Of a DNA stretch of 64,000 nt, positions 1 to 11,306 are shown piece after piece. Each line of letters begins with the position of its first letter. The first letter of the stretch is position 1. Source of the DNA: Fallopia convolvulus (taxonomy: Eukaryota > Streptophyta > Magnoliopsida > Caryophyllales > Polygonaceae); contig OZ024718.1 in assembly GCA_964016875.1 (NCBI GenBank), forward strand, positions 40,054,406-40,118,405, given 5' to 3'. A program made the translations under genes and the position numbers. Below the pieces are notes generated by a model. That model did no database searches and was not told the origin of the DNA. It saw only the letters and a program-made list of their open reading frames with translations.

Positions 1-80
1 GACGCAAGTGGCGACGCAAATAGCGACCGAAAGAATCTGTCGCTGTTTTGCGGTCGCTGTTACGGCGTTTTCTAGTAGTG
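1..80. mobile_element. Terminal end of a CACTA (En/Spm) transposon, partial
   Basis: The segment ends in TTTTCTAGTAGTG at position 80. Read on the other strand this is CACTACTAGAAAA, the classic CACTA-superfamily terminal inverted repeat. Just inside it are repeated 'gcgaccg/gtcgc' words (positions 5-60), typical of sub-terminal repeats. The rest of the element lies left of the window, so length, coding capacity and target duplication cannot be judged. It is a different family from the CACTA at 1240, whose repeat reads CACTACAACA. Confidence 0.6.
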
Positions 81-840
81 AAAACTTCACGACTCTAATT
101 GAAATCTTGGCACCACGTCCACGACCGTTTCCCTTCCGAATTTCGATCTCGTAGAGGCGCGACTCCTTTTCAAGTTTCTGGTGAGTATCATAGGAAATTG
201 AATACATTACACAACGTGGTTGAATCGCACATTAAAGTTTGTCAGTCAGAGTCGAAATGTTGGGGACACGGCTCCAGTATTGGGATATCCTGGGGCTTGT
301 TTGGTTGAATGTAGGAAATACAATTCCTAGGAAGTCCCAATAATTAAATTCCTATGATTTAAAATTCCATGGATTTGAGAAAATGTGTTTGGTTGAATTA
401 TAAACTTTAGAATCTAAAATAAAGGAAGTTAAAATTTTACATGAAAAATGAGGGAATTGGAACTTACCAAGGGGGAATAGGCAAGTCAACTTCCTACAAA
501 ACACAGAAAGTTCAAATTCCCAGGATTTTTAAATCATGTGATTTTAAATCATAATTAATTTTTTAACCAAACGCATGTCTTACTTCATGTGATTTTCTAA
601 TTCATGTGATTTGAAGTGTTCATCAAACAAGCACTTGGTGTGTGTTTAAAGTACATGTATTATAATACATTTTCGCATTATAAATCATTTTTGTCATTTT
701 AAGGCAAGTGTGTGTTTGGAGTCATTCCAGTACGGTGTACAATTTAAAATATACTTCAACAAAAAAAGTACTTTTCATCTATTGTACGCCATCTCCTTTC
801 TTCAATCTCCATTGTTAAATTCTGGAAGGATCATCCGAAT
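81..840. other. Non-coding stretch with a MITE-like element
   Basis: No gene is supported. Positions 295-632 begin GCTTGTTTGGTTGAA and end with an approximate inverted copy (TTCATCAAACAAGC). This AT-rich block may be a small non-autonomous DNA transposon, but I find no convincing target duplication. Positions 81-294 have higher GC and no recognised content. Positions 633-840 are AT-rich. Confidence 0.3.
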
Positions 841-1101
841 ACCCCATCCATAGCCAGCACAACCCACTACTAGAAACCGATGCACCGATACCCACACATA
901 CACCCATCGACTCCCTATCACCACCACCTGTCCGCCCCATATCTTTTTTTTGCTCTTCCTCTCCATCAATGGTCAACAATAAGCAAAGTTCACAAATATC
1001 CCCAAAATCACAAGCTATCAAACAAACTAACTAGACCAATGGTTGATTTAAGAATTGAAAGCCATTTCTATCAATTGTTAATCTTAATTTGAATGAAAAT
1101 C
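841..1101. repeat. Tandem duplication unit 1 (uninterrupted)
   Basis: A 261-bp unit beginning ACCCCATCCATAGCCAGC is repeated in tandem from 1102. Unit 2 is interrupted after position 1239 by the CACTA element and resumes at 14445-14571. Unit 1 is therefore an empty-site reference: it reads GGTCAACAATAAGCAAAG where unit 2 has the insertion, differing by one base once the element and one ACA are discounted. No coding function is recognised. Confidence 0.8.
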
Positions 1102-1239
1102 ACCCCATCCATAGCCAGCACCGCCCACTGCTAAAAACCGATGCACCGCTACCCACACATACACCCATCGACTCCATAGCACCACCACCAGTCCACCCCA
1201 TATCTTTTTTTTTCTCTTCCTCTCCATCAATGGTCAACA
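1102..1239. repeat. Tandem duplication unit 2, left part
   Basis: First 138 bases of the second 261-bp unit. It ends at GGTCAACA immediately before the CACTA terminus; the last three bases (ACA, 1237-1239) are the left copy of the target duplication. Confidence 0.8.
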
Positions 1240-1275
1240 CACTACAACAGAAAGGCTCTTTTGCGACCATTTTTT

Positions 1276-1775
1276 AGCGAGAAATTTATTTTTCTCACTA
1301 AATGTGGTTTTTGGCGAGGAATTTAATGATTTCTCTTTAAATGTGACTTCAGTTTTAGCGAGAAATTTATTTTCCTCGCTGAATGATGCTTTTGGCGAGG
1401 AATTTAATGATTCCTCTTTAAATGTGACTTCACTTTTAGCGAGAAATTTATTTTCCTCGCTAAATGTCGCTTTTGGCGAGAAACTTAATGATTCCTCTTT
1501 AAATGTGACTTCACTTTTATTGAGAAATTTATTTTCCTCGCTAAATGTCATTTTTGGAGAGGAATTTAATGATTTCTCTTTAAATGTGGCGTCACTTTTA
1601 GCGATAAATTTATTTTCCTCGCTAAATGTGACATTTGGCGAGAACTTTAATGATTTCTCTTTAAATGTGACTTCACTTTTAGCGAAAATTTTATTTTCCT
1701 CACTAACTGTGGCTTTTGCGCGAGAAATTTAATGATTTTTCTTTAAATGTGACTTCACTTTTAGCGAGAAACTTA
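1276..1775. repeat. CACTA sub-terminal tandem repeats, 81-bp period
   Basis: About six copies of an 81-bp unit begin near 1276, 1357, 1438, 1519, 1600 and 1681, each with 'agcgagaaatttattttcc' followed by 'ctttaaatgtgacttc'. Sub-terminal repeats are the transposase-binding regions of CACTA elements. Because 81 is divisible by three, reading frames stay open on both strands here; they are by-products, not genes. Confidence 0.85.
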
Positions 1776-2616
1776 TATCCTTGTTAAACACCACATTCTG
1801 CGACAAATATTTTGATTTAACGCTATTTGTACCTACAATTTGATGTGGAAAAGTATAGGGTGAACAATATAATGACAAATTGTGAAGCATTTATTGAGGA
1901 ATACTTTCATCGCTAAAACAGTCAATGAGTACACTATAACTTCGTTGATATATGTTTTGCGGAAAGTATAGCACATCATGAAGTATTAGAGGAATTTCTT
2001 AATTATAAACAAAAAAATGACCACAGTAAAGGCAAGGCAAAAAATCCAGTGAGAAAAAACGAAGCAAGTGAAAATGAAAAGGCTTAACTATAAAAATGCA
2101 TCATGAATTAAGTAATCATAAGTTTTTATTGAAGGAAGCAATACTTGGAAAGAAAATACGAAGCATTTTAAATTTTGTAACAGACAAGAATGAAAAAGAC
2201 AAAAAATCAAGTGAGAAATGAATGAATAGAATGCGAGGGGCATAATATATTAAGGGGAAAATTAGTTAAAAAAACTACTCAAAAAAAATATTAAGGGGAA
2301 AAAAAATGCTACTACCAGAGTTCGAACTTGGAGTCACACGCATATAGTAATAAGCCTAAAACCAGGGCACCAATTAGCGCTTCCGAATTAATGATGGAAA
2401 TGCTTTTTTATAATATAAGTGACCAGAGTACAACCAAGGGAAAATAACTGTGTCATCCAAAGGCCAAACCAGTGTAGATGTGTAACGACGGGGAAAATGG
2501 CATAACTTTTGACACATCATCAATATTATATCTATATTGTACATGATAACATTATTTTTATAATATTATTTTGAATTAAAAATAATATAAAATATATCTT
2601 TATACTATAAAAGAGA
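1776..2616. other. AT-rich CACTA interior, no gene
   Basis: No coding region or recognised repeat. It contains 'agcgataaa'-type remnants that fade away from the terminus, and a GC-moderate patch near 2310-2400 of unknown origin. Confidence 0.4.
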
Positions 2617-4330
2617 TCTATTATACTATAAAAGAGAGCCAGATTTTATAAAGAATAGTGTAAATCCGAAAAAACCATACACCTTTACAAACATTTACGA
2701 AAATGCCATTTGGTGTAAATCCAAAAAAACCATGTCTTTTTTAAAAATTTACGGAAATGCCATTTTCATATTCCTGTAAAACCATGCCTTTTAAAATATT
2801 TACGAATCTCGGGATATATATTCTTGGAAAAGCGTGATCGACTTAGGTGATATTTGGATGTGAACGGGTAATTATAACATGTCTCGAAAAACGTGTCGAC
2901 GTTACTTCGCTCGTAAGCAAGCTCGGATAAGTTTGTTTCTTAGTTGTGAAGAAAGCTCTTATACGTAATAAAACAAGTTTTAAGACATTGGATGTCGTGA
3001 AATCAATTAAATTAATACCAAAAGGTTTTGCTTAGCTCTTAAGTAATCTCGGGATATATATTCTTGGAAAAGCGTGATCGAATTATGTGATATTTGGATG
3101 TGAACGGGTAATTTAGCCATGTCTCGAAAAACGTGTCGACGTAACTTCGCTTGTAAGCAAGCTCGGATAAGTTTGTTTCTTAGTTGTGAAGAAAGCTCGT
3201 ATACGTAATAAAACGAGTTTTAAGACATTGGATGGCGTGAAGTCAACTAAATTAATACCAAAAAAACTATGCCCCTTTAAATAAATTTACGGAAATGCCA
3301 TTTCCATATTCCTTTTCCAAAAAAACCATGCCCCTTTAAAAATTTTTTACGGAAATGCCATTTCCATATTCTTTTGAAACCATGCCTTTTAAAAAATTTA
3401 CGGAAATGTCATTTCATATTCCAAAAAAAACCATGCCTCTTTAAAAATTATTTCGGAAATGCCATTTTCATACCCTTTTCCAAATAAACCATGCCCCTTT
3501 AAATAAATTTACGTAAATTCCATTTTAATATTCCTTTCCAAAAAACATGCCCCTTTAAATAAATTTACGGAAATTCTATTTCCATATTCCTTTTCTTAAA
3601 AAAATGCCCCTTTAAATAAATTTACGGAAATGTCATTTTCATATCTCTTTCCATCATATGCAAACACATACTCTTCCAGGAACAGTACACTTGTACTTAC
3701 AGATCATCATGTTAAAATTAAGTCTCCGACTTATAATCGTCGCGCAACGCGCGGCCTTATTGCTACTTAAAATTGTTACTTAAAATTGCGTGTACTATCG
3801 TGCGACTATTATTAATTCATAGCTTTTAACCACGACTATCCGATTTCATAAATCTTATCGTGCGGCTGTTATTAATTCATCCCTCAAATAAATTTTGTTA
3901 TTTTAATATTCCTTGAAATTCGTGTCGTATTGCTTAGCTCTTAAGTAATCTCGGGATATATATTCTTGGAAAAGCGTGATCGACTTATGTGATATTTGGA
4001 TGTGAACGGGTAATTTTGACATGTCTCGAAAAACGTGTCCGAGTTACTTCGCTCGTAAGCAAGCTCGAAAAGTTTGTTTCTTAGTCGTGAATAAAGATCG
4101 TATACGTAATAAAACAAGTTTTTAAGACATTGGATGGCGTGAAGTCAAGTAAATTAATACAAAAAAAACCATGCCCCTTTAAAAAAATTTACTGAAATGC
4201 CATTTCCATATTCCTTTTCCAAAAAAACCATGCCCCTTTAAATAAATTTACGAAAATGTCATTTCCATATCTTTACACTAATGAAGTCTCCGTCTTATGA
4301 TCGCCGCGCAACGCGCGGCCTAATTGCTAG
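2617..4330 (+). mobile_element. Non-autonomous Helitron
   Basis: The 5' end reads TCTATTATACTATAAAAG, a typical plant Helitron start. The 3' end has a GC hairpin (CCGCGCAACGCGCGG, about 4302-4316) followed about ten bases later by CTAG and then T, the expected terminus and insertion site. A similar start lies 20 bp upstream at 2597, so the 5' end could be there. No Rep/helicase is present. Inside are three direct repeats of about 213 bp (2806, 3046, 3948) and many short 'ccatgcccctttaaa' repeats. A second terminus-like hairpin at about 3736-3760, ending CTAC, suggests two related copies were joined. Confidence 0.75.
2806..4160 (+). repeat. Three direct repeats (~213 bp) inside the Helitron
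   Basis: Copies at about 2806-3021, 3046-3261 and 3948-4160 all begin ATCTCGGGATATATATTC and contain 'gaacgggtaatt' and 'acttcgct(c/t)gtaagcaagctcg'. They differ by scattered substitutions. The spacers hold repeated 'accatgcccctttaaa...ttacggaaatgccat' words. No open frame is conserved across copies. Confidence 0.8.
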
Positions 4331-4389
4331 TATGATCAAAATAGATGACAAAAAAAGCCATAAAAATCATGTATGTATTACACTAAAAA

Positions 4390-5200
4390 CTAGTTGAAGT
4401 CTCGTGATATTCACGGGAGAATTTTACTAAAAAACTATACAATTCTACGATATTAATTTAAAATACTAAATATATTTATATAATATCATAATAAATTATG
4501 CAATAGACAAATTTTTTTAGATTGTACTCCATATTTTAATTGAATATATTTTTAAATATTTTTTCAAAATACTTGGTTTTTTTATAAAGATTTGTAAAAT
4601 TTTCTATTTTTTTATCAAAATTTGATTTAAGAAATATAAATGCATAAAAAGATAAAGAAAATCTAATTTTATTAATTTAAATTAAAATTCGAATTTTTTT
4701 TTTTGACATTTACATATAATCTTAGTCATCACTCATCAACATAAAATTTTATCTTTTTCTCAAAATAAAAATATATCAACATAACAAAATATATTATTTA
4801 AAATTATATCATTATATAGATATAAATTTTATACTTGGAGCTCAAGCCTTGTTAAAAGATAAACAAAAATATATTAAGACCCTAAATCTTGTTAAGAGAT
4901 AAAAATATTAAATTAATATGAAAAATATCATCTCATAGGAATTTATGTATATAAAAATTATATACATATGTTATCTATTGTAGTAAACTAATACATAGTC
5001 CATAGATAGAAAATTATATACATAAAAAATTATATAAACATGTTATCTATTTAGTATATATAACAAGAATACTATGAGTTGTTACAAAATTTATTAAAAT
5101 ATATTTTCACATTAATTTATTCAAAAATGCCACATGGCGCAAATTTTACAACAGACTTGGATTCTGCCTGCTTTATAATGTATTAGGGACTTAGGGTAGA
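4390..5200 (-). mobile_element. Helitron, minus strand (811 bp)
   Basis: On the minus strand it starts TCTACCCTAAGTCCCTAA, passes 'ataatacattataaagcag' and 'gcgccatgtggcat', and ends with a short hairpin (cccgtgaatatcacgag) and CTAG. It is flanked by A (4389) and T (5201), the Helitron AT target. It is the sister, in inverted orientation, of the plus-strand Helitron beginning at 5753. No Rep/helicase sequence. Confidence 0.75.
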
Positions 5201-6245
5201 TAATTTGAAATTTTGACCAATATAGATAAAAAATAGTCATAAATATACACGATGTATACTATAAGCTATATTATTGTACATGATTACATTATTTTCATAC
5301 TATTTAATAAGTATTAGATAAAGTATATGAATTAGGTAAAATAATTTATATAAGAATAGAGTAATGATATATTGTAACTAAAATCTTACTATATACTAAA
5401 ATGAAGGTTAAAATAATATTAAAACAACACATGTCAACTTTGCATTAAACCACAATATCCATCCTTTTAAAATTAATCTAATAGGTTGAAATTTAATTTT
5501 CTTATGTATATGTTGAATGAAAAATTATTATATATTAAATTACTTAAAAATATTATTTATATGCATGTAAAAAATATTATTTATGTGCATGTAAACATTA
5601 TTTTATCCTTATACAAAAATATTATTTATATAAGGATAGAATAATGATATTAATAAAAAAATATTATATATTAAATTAATAAAAAAATATTTCATATGCT
5701 TTAAAATTGGATGCTTTTCTTATCTTATTGTATACTATTATTCAATTTCTAATCTATCCTAATACATTATAAAGCAGAACCCAAGTCTGTTGTAAAATTT
5801 GCGCCACGTGGCATTTTTGAATAAATTAATGTGAAATTATATTTTAATAAATTTTGTAACAACTTATATAGTATTCTTGCTATATATACTAAATAGATAA
5901 CATGTTTATATAATTTTTTATGTATATAATTTTCTATCTATGGCTTATGTATTAGTTTACTACAATAGATAACATATTTATATAATTTTTATATACATAA
6001 ATTCCTATGAGATGATATTTTCCATATTAATTTAATATTTTTATCTCTTAACAAGATTTAGGGTCTTAATATATTTTTTTTATCTTTTAACAAGGCTTGA
6101 GCTCCAAGTATAAAATTTATATCTATATAATGATATAATTTTAAATAATAAATTTTGTTATGTTGATATATTTTTATTTTGAGAAAAAGATATAATTTTA
6201 TTTTAATGACTAAGATTATATGTAAATGTCAAAAAAAAATTCGAA
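4688..6245. repeat. Large inverted repeat made by two head-to-head Helitrons
   Basis: The left arm (about 4688-5200) is the reverse complement of the right arm (about 5753-6245), for example 'cttggagctcaagccttgtt' on the left against 'aacaaggcttgagctccaag' on the right. About 550 bp separate the arms. A transcript across both could fold into a hairpin of roughly 500 bp. Confidence 0.8.
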
Positions 6246-6408
6246 TGAAAACATTAAATGTATATATCAAGTTATTATAACACAAAACATTAAATGTATA
6301 AAAAACAATACAAATTATTATAATATTTATTAATAATTTTTTTTATAAATTACATAATTTTATTACGATATTATATACAGTGTTTTAAATTTTATATTAA
6401 TATCATAA

Positions 6409-8356
6409 CTAGTTGAATTCCCGTGATACTCAAGGGTGATGTTACTAAAAATTATACAATAATATGATATTAATATAAAATTTAAAATACTTATTTATAA
6501 TATCGTAATAAAATATGTAATTTGTATTAAAAAATTTAAGATAGCGCCACATGTTTTAATTAAATACAATTAAAAATTATTTTCATTATTTGTTGAAATG
6601 TTTCCCCATGTTTAGATTATAACTAGTTGATGACCCGGGTCTTGTCCAGGAACTTTTTTAAATAAAATTGTAATATGTTAATTTAAATATGATATAGATA
6701 TTATAATTTATATAATAAAAATAATAGTATAAATAATTAAATTAAATATTAAATATGTAATTATTTTAGTTATAATAATATATTTTATTATTAAAATATA
6801 TACCAATATTATCTTATTCTTAAAAAATGCTATTTGTAATATTTATGTAATAATTATAAAAAAAGTCGATGCTCTTAACTCGTAGGGTTTACTCGAACAC
6901 GCACAATAACCGCAATGAATTGACTTAATCAATCCATAAATATTAACGACACGAACCCGTACTCAACTCAAATCCGAAACGACTGAACCTAAACTCAATT
7001 GAACTGACACGATTAATCGATTTAAAAATAAGGGATCAATAATTTTTATTTATTTATATACGGATCCGTAATATAAAAAATTAACATACTTATGAATAGA
7101 AATTTAATATATTGTAAGACACATCATATCCATACCGAATTAATTAAAAAATTATCATACTTATTAATAGAAAAATAGTATAAAAAATCAACATGTTTAT
7201 GGATAGAAAATTTAAAAAGTTATCATACTTTTGAACAAAAAATTAATATAATAAAATCTAAAATTTAATATAAAATCTAGAATTAAAAATATTATCCATA
7301 TTAATTTAAAAATTTGTCATAGTTATGGATAGAAATACTATTATAAAAAATTTAGTAACTAAAAATATGGTAATTGAGACATTAAAATTTGATGACAATA
7401 CTGCATTTAACTACCATATTTATAGATAAAAAATTAATATATAAAATTCAACATATTTATATATGGCAAATTTAAAAGTTATTATTCTTATATGTCAAAA
7501 ATTAATATTGAAAAATCCAAAATTATTATGAAAAACATGGTCAATATTAATTAAACTCGTTGTCATACTTATAAGTTATAAATAATAAAATTAATATTAA
7601 AAATCTGAAAATTAATATAAAAATACAAAAATATATCTCATACTAATTAAAAAATTTTTATATTTTTGAATTGAAAGTTAATATAAAAGAATCAGAAAAT
7701 TTAATTTTGAAAATTCGTAATTTAAAATATGGTCCATGTTTCATAATCATGGATATAAAATTTAATTTTGAAATGTTTCCCCATATTTAGAAAATAATTT
7801 TTACAATGTTAATTTCACTTGAACTTAATATTTTTAAATATTTTTTGTTAAGATATTAATATGCATAAAATAATCAATTTTTATCAAATATTTATTAAGG
7901 CTGTGTATTTGAATTTTTATCTTTTACTTTGAAATAAAAATAATAATATTTATTAAATTAAAATTAATTTATTTAAATTTAGGTAGATATATGTTTACTA
8001 AAATATATCATATATTCTATAAATAATTTATTATATTGTAAAATATCAACATGTAGATAAAAAAATTATATACTTAGATCGCAAGATTTGTTAAAATATA
8101 AAAGAAATTTATTATCTATAAAACTAATATAAAAATAATAGCTTATAGATCAAGTTTTGTTAAAAGATAAGCATAAAATTAACATAGAAAGTATAACATA
8201 TAGATAGATCAAGTTATTATAATATAAAGAATGAGATGTATAGAAAAAATAATACATGTTATTATTAAAAAACTTGACATTATTTTATTCAAATAATGCC
8301 ACGTGGCGCAATTTTTTCAACATACATGGTTTTTGCTTTATAATGTATTAGGTAGA
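6409..8356 (-). mobile_element. Helitron, minus strand, nested in the outer Helitron
   Basis: On the minus strand it begins TCTACCTAATACATTATAAA, passes 'gcgccacgtggcatta', and ends with a hairpin (cccttgagtatcacggg) and CTAG at 6409. A and T flank it. Its removal restores the continuity of the surrounding Helitron. It seems to contain a further insertion at about 6623-7764. No Rep/helicase. Confidence 0.7.
6623..7764 (-). mobile_element. Possible third-level insertion inside the nested Helitron
   Basis: A CTAG with hairpin-like sequence (gacccgggtcttgtcc) at 6623 looks like a minus-strand Helitron 3' end. A nearly repeated segment, 'gaaatgtttccccatgtttag' before it (about 6595) and 'gaaatgtttccccatatttag' after it (about 7768), suggests the surrounding element resumes near 7765. 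The matching 5' terminus is not clear, so boundaries are tentative. Confidence 0.35.
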
Positions 8357-8378
8357 TATTGTATAATCTTTAGTAAAA

Positions 8379-9413
8379 CTAGTTATACCCGTCGTGCCCT
8401 GCACGACTACATGGATTTAATTCTTAATTTATTTATTGAATGTGATTTTAATTTAGTAAAAAAAATAAAAACAATATATATTAGGAAAAGTTTACATAAA
8501 ATTTTAAAATTGTTAAAATGTGAGATGGAGCCAAAATGAATAAGGTGAGCCCAATATGATTTTGATGGCTTAAGGATAATTTATTTATGAAAACATATGA
8601 ATAAAATTATTTTAAAAAGAATAATTCAATTTTTTAAAGTTAAAATAGATAAGAAAAGAAAAATAATGTAAATTCTTATAATTTTTTAATCAAATTCAAT
8701 TCTTTAAAATACTTTAAATAAAAAGATAATAAATAAAAAAAGATTAAAAAAAATAGGAGTAAAGATTGAATTTTTTAAAGATAAAAAATCTTCTATATTA
8801 TGAACAGGTCAAAAAGGAAATTAATGAAAAGTTAATGCATTTTTTTTTATCAAAATTCAATTTGGGCAAGTAATTACCTAGATATTGAAAGATTTTAAAT
8901 TTTTTTATCAAATTTTGATTTAAGATAAATCTTTTACATATATAGATGAAAAAATAAAGATAAAATAATTTTCTTTATTTTTAATTAAATTCGAATTATA
9001 ATTTTTATTTCACATAAATAAATATAAAGGAAGTTAATTGAAAAAGATAAATTAATATAGATAAAAACTAATTTTTTTTAAATAGGATGGGGCCAAATAT
9101 TTAATGCTTTTATAGTTTATTTTATTTTAGATATATCTTTTTAAGTTAAATAAATTATCATATCAAATATTTAACATTAATACTTAAGATTTAACAATAG
9201 ATAACATCTTTATTTTAGATAGAATCTTTTCTAGATTAATTTATCCTATTTCTATATTATCCTAAAATAATATCAACATATATAAATTACCAAAATAAAA
9301 AATCCTATGTGGCAAAATCCTAGGTGGCTTAATGTGGGAACGACACATAAGAAAATCCTAGGTGGCGCAACGTGGTGGCCTTATTCCTTGCGTCTTTTAT
9401 ATATATACATAGA
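8379..9413 (-). mobile_element. Helitron, minus strand, nested in the outer Helitron
   Basis: The minus strand starts TCTATGTATATATATAAAAG and ends with a hairpin (gtcgtgcagggcacgac) and CTAG (8379-8382). It is flanked by A and T. Near its 5' end is 'gcgcaacgtggtggccttatt', also in the Helitron at 57923-58884, so these are one family. The short open frame at 8303-8539 crosses its boundary and is not a gene. Confidence 0.8.
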
Positions 9414-9445
9414 TTATCCCTTGAGTATCACGGTGAATCAACTAG

Positions 9446-10329
9446 TTACTAATAACTAAAACGGAAAAAAATTTATCATCATATTGCGGCACATCACTCT
9501 TTTTAAAATAGATATTTAAATATAGTGGTAATAAAAATATGTCAAATATACTTTTTTTTTAATTGTGATAATTTGAGCAATATAGATAGCAAAAATAATA
9601 AAATTTTAATATATTCGTTAGGGCTATAATCTTATCTTATTATATGTAAAGTAAATATATATAAGAAAAAGTTTTTATCTTACCATACATACCAATAGAG
9701 GTGTCAAAAGCTGACCTAACCCGCTAACCCGACCCGAACTGCCCGATAATTTTAGGGTCAAGACCCGTAAATTTGAACCCGAAACCCAAAACCCGAAATC
9801 AACCGAACCCGATAGAACCCGAAACCCGTTGAGTTGACCGATTTAGTATATTTATAGAATTTTTAAATTTTATTTTGAAAATTATAATAATTTATAATTA
9901 AATATTGTTATTTAATTAAAAATTGATTTTAATAAGCATAAAAAAAGGATATTTTAGCTAAAAGATATAGAAGAGATAAATTTTAAAAAAAATAACAATT
10001 AACTTATTTAATAAGATATGATTTAAGCTAAAAGATAAGGATAATTTATTTTTTGAAATTGATTTTAATAAGCATAAAAAGGATATTTTATCTAAAAGAT
10101 ATAGAAGAGATAAATTTTTTAAAAAATAACAATTAAATTATTTAATAAGATATGATTTAAGCTAAAAGATAAGGATAATTTATTTTTTGAAAATAGTTTA
10201 AAAATGAAGAGAGTTAATGAATTTAAAAAATGCTTATATTAACGAAAATTTTCTAATAAATTAGGCGGTCAAATTAACTTTCAAAATTGGCTCTAATTAC
10301 TTGAGCGGTAAAAAGAAGCGCTCAATTAA
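9446..10329. other. AT-rich stretch with an ACCCG-rich patch and a tandem duplication
   Basis: No gene. Positions about 9698-9841 hold repeated 'acccga/acccgaa' words after 'gaggtgtcaaaa', as seen in some hAT-type non-autonomous elements; the assignment is weak. Positions 9922-10192 are a two-copy tandem duplication with a period of about 136 bp ('attgattttaataagcat'). Confidence 0.5.
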
Positions 10330-11306
10330 TCTACCCTAATACATTATAAAACAGAAACCAAGTCTGTGTAAAAATTTGCACCACGTGGCATAACCTGAAT
10401 AAAATAATAAAAAACCTTTTTTAAACTTAAAAAACTAAAATAATAATTCTAGAAATACCCATACACATTATACTCTAACAATAATTCTAGAAATCACGAT
10501 TTATCTTAAATTCCTAACCACTTCATAAAATAGATAATAGATAGATATCATATTATATGCATAGATTGTTTCATATAGTAATTAATTAATATGCAATTAT
10601 ATTTTTAAAAAATTTAATTAAGTAATAAACATTACTAAATAAAAAAAAATGAATTTATAAAGATTGAAGGTTTTTTAGGGTAAGATTTAAGATTTTATAA
10701 TAGATAATATATATATAGTTTTTTATCTATGTAAATATTGATTTTATTCTTAAAAATTCATAAATATAAAAAAAGGCAATTTTAGATTTTATAAAGTAAT
10801 TAATTTATCAAAATAAAATTTTATCTATATAATTTTCTATCTATTTTTATTGATATTGAAAAGCAATATTATATATGCTATCTTAAGATTATGCTAAAAT
10901 ATTTTTATCGGATTGTTGAAAAAAGGTTATCGATATAAATTTCTATCTCTATCTAAATTAATATAGTACATGATAAAATAGAAATAAATTATCTATAAAA
11001 TTTGTGCTACATGACACTTTAAGAACCAATCATTTTTTTCATTTATTTATTTATTTTTATTTATTATACTTAAAAGTGAATGTAGAAGGTTTGATTTAGA
11101 AAAATATTTTCCATGTTTATTTAGTTTTATCTTAAAGATTAGAAAACAAAAAAATCGTTAAATTTTATATAAATATCATTAATAATTATAATAATAGAAT
11201 AATTATTAAAATATACATTATTTTTGTTTTTTCTCTTTAATTTATTATAATATATTATATAGTATAATTTTTAAAACTACCCGTAAATTTACGGGAATTA
11301 CACTAG
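10330..11306 (+). mobile_element. Helitron, plus strand (977 bp)
   Basis: It begins TCTACCCTAATACATTATAA, passes 'caccacgtggcataa', and ends with a perfect short hairpin (CCCGTAAATTTACGGG) and then ATTACACTAG, with T next. A precedes it. It belongs to the same terminal family as the copies at 4390 and 5753. No coding capacity. Confidence 0.8.

Larger units (their letters stand above)
5753..9445 (+). mobile_element. Outer Helitron, plus strand, split by two later Helitrons
   Basis: It starts TCTATCCTAATACATTA at 5753 and ends ...ATCACGGTGAATCAACTAG at 9445, followed by T. Its own sequence is 5753-6408, 8357-8378 and 9414-9445, about 710 bp. The three pieces align in order with the terminal 110 bp of the related Helitron at 6409-8356 (reverse strand): 'attaatatcata' / 'tattgtataat' / 'cccttgagtatcac'. 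The gaps hold two complete minus-strand Helitrons. No coding capacity. Confidence 0.75.

Noticed and set aside
880..1277. Short His/Pro-rich open frames
   Set aside because: They repeat with the 261-bp tandem duplication, lack any domain, and the second runs into the CACTA terminus.
1234..1732. Overlapping 105- and 142-codon open frames on opposite strands with repetitive peptides
   Set aside because: Both are produced by the 81-bp sub-terminal repeat of the CACTA element, whose period is a multiple of three.
8303..8539. 78-codon open frame
   Set aside because: It crosses the boundary of the Helitron at 8379 and has no similarity or codon signal.
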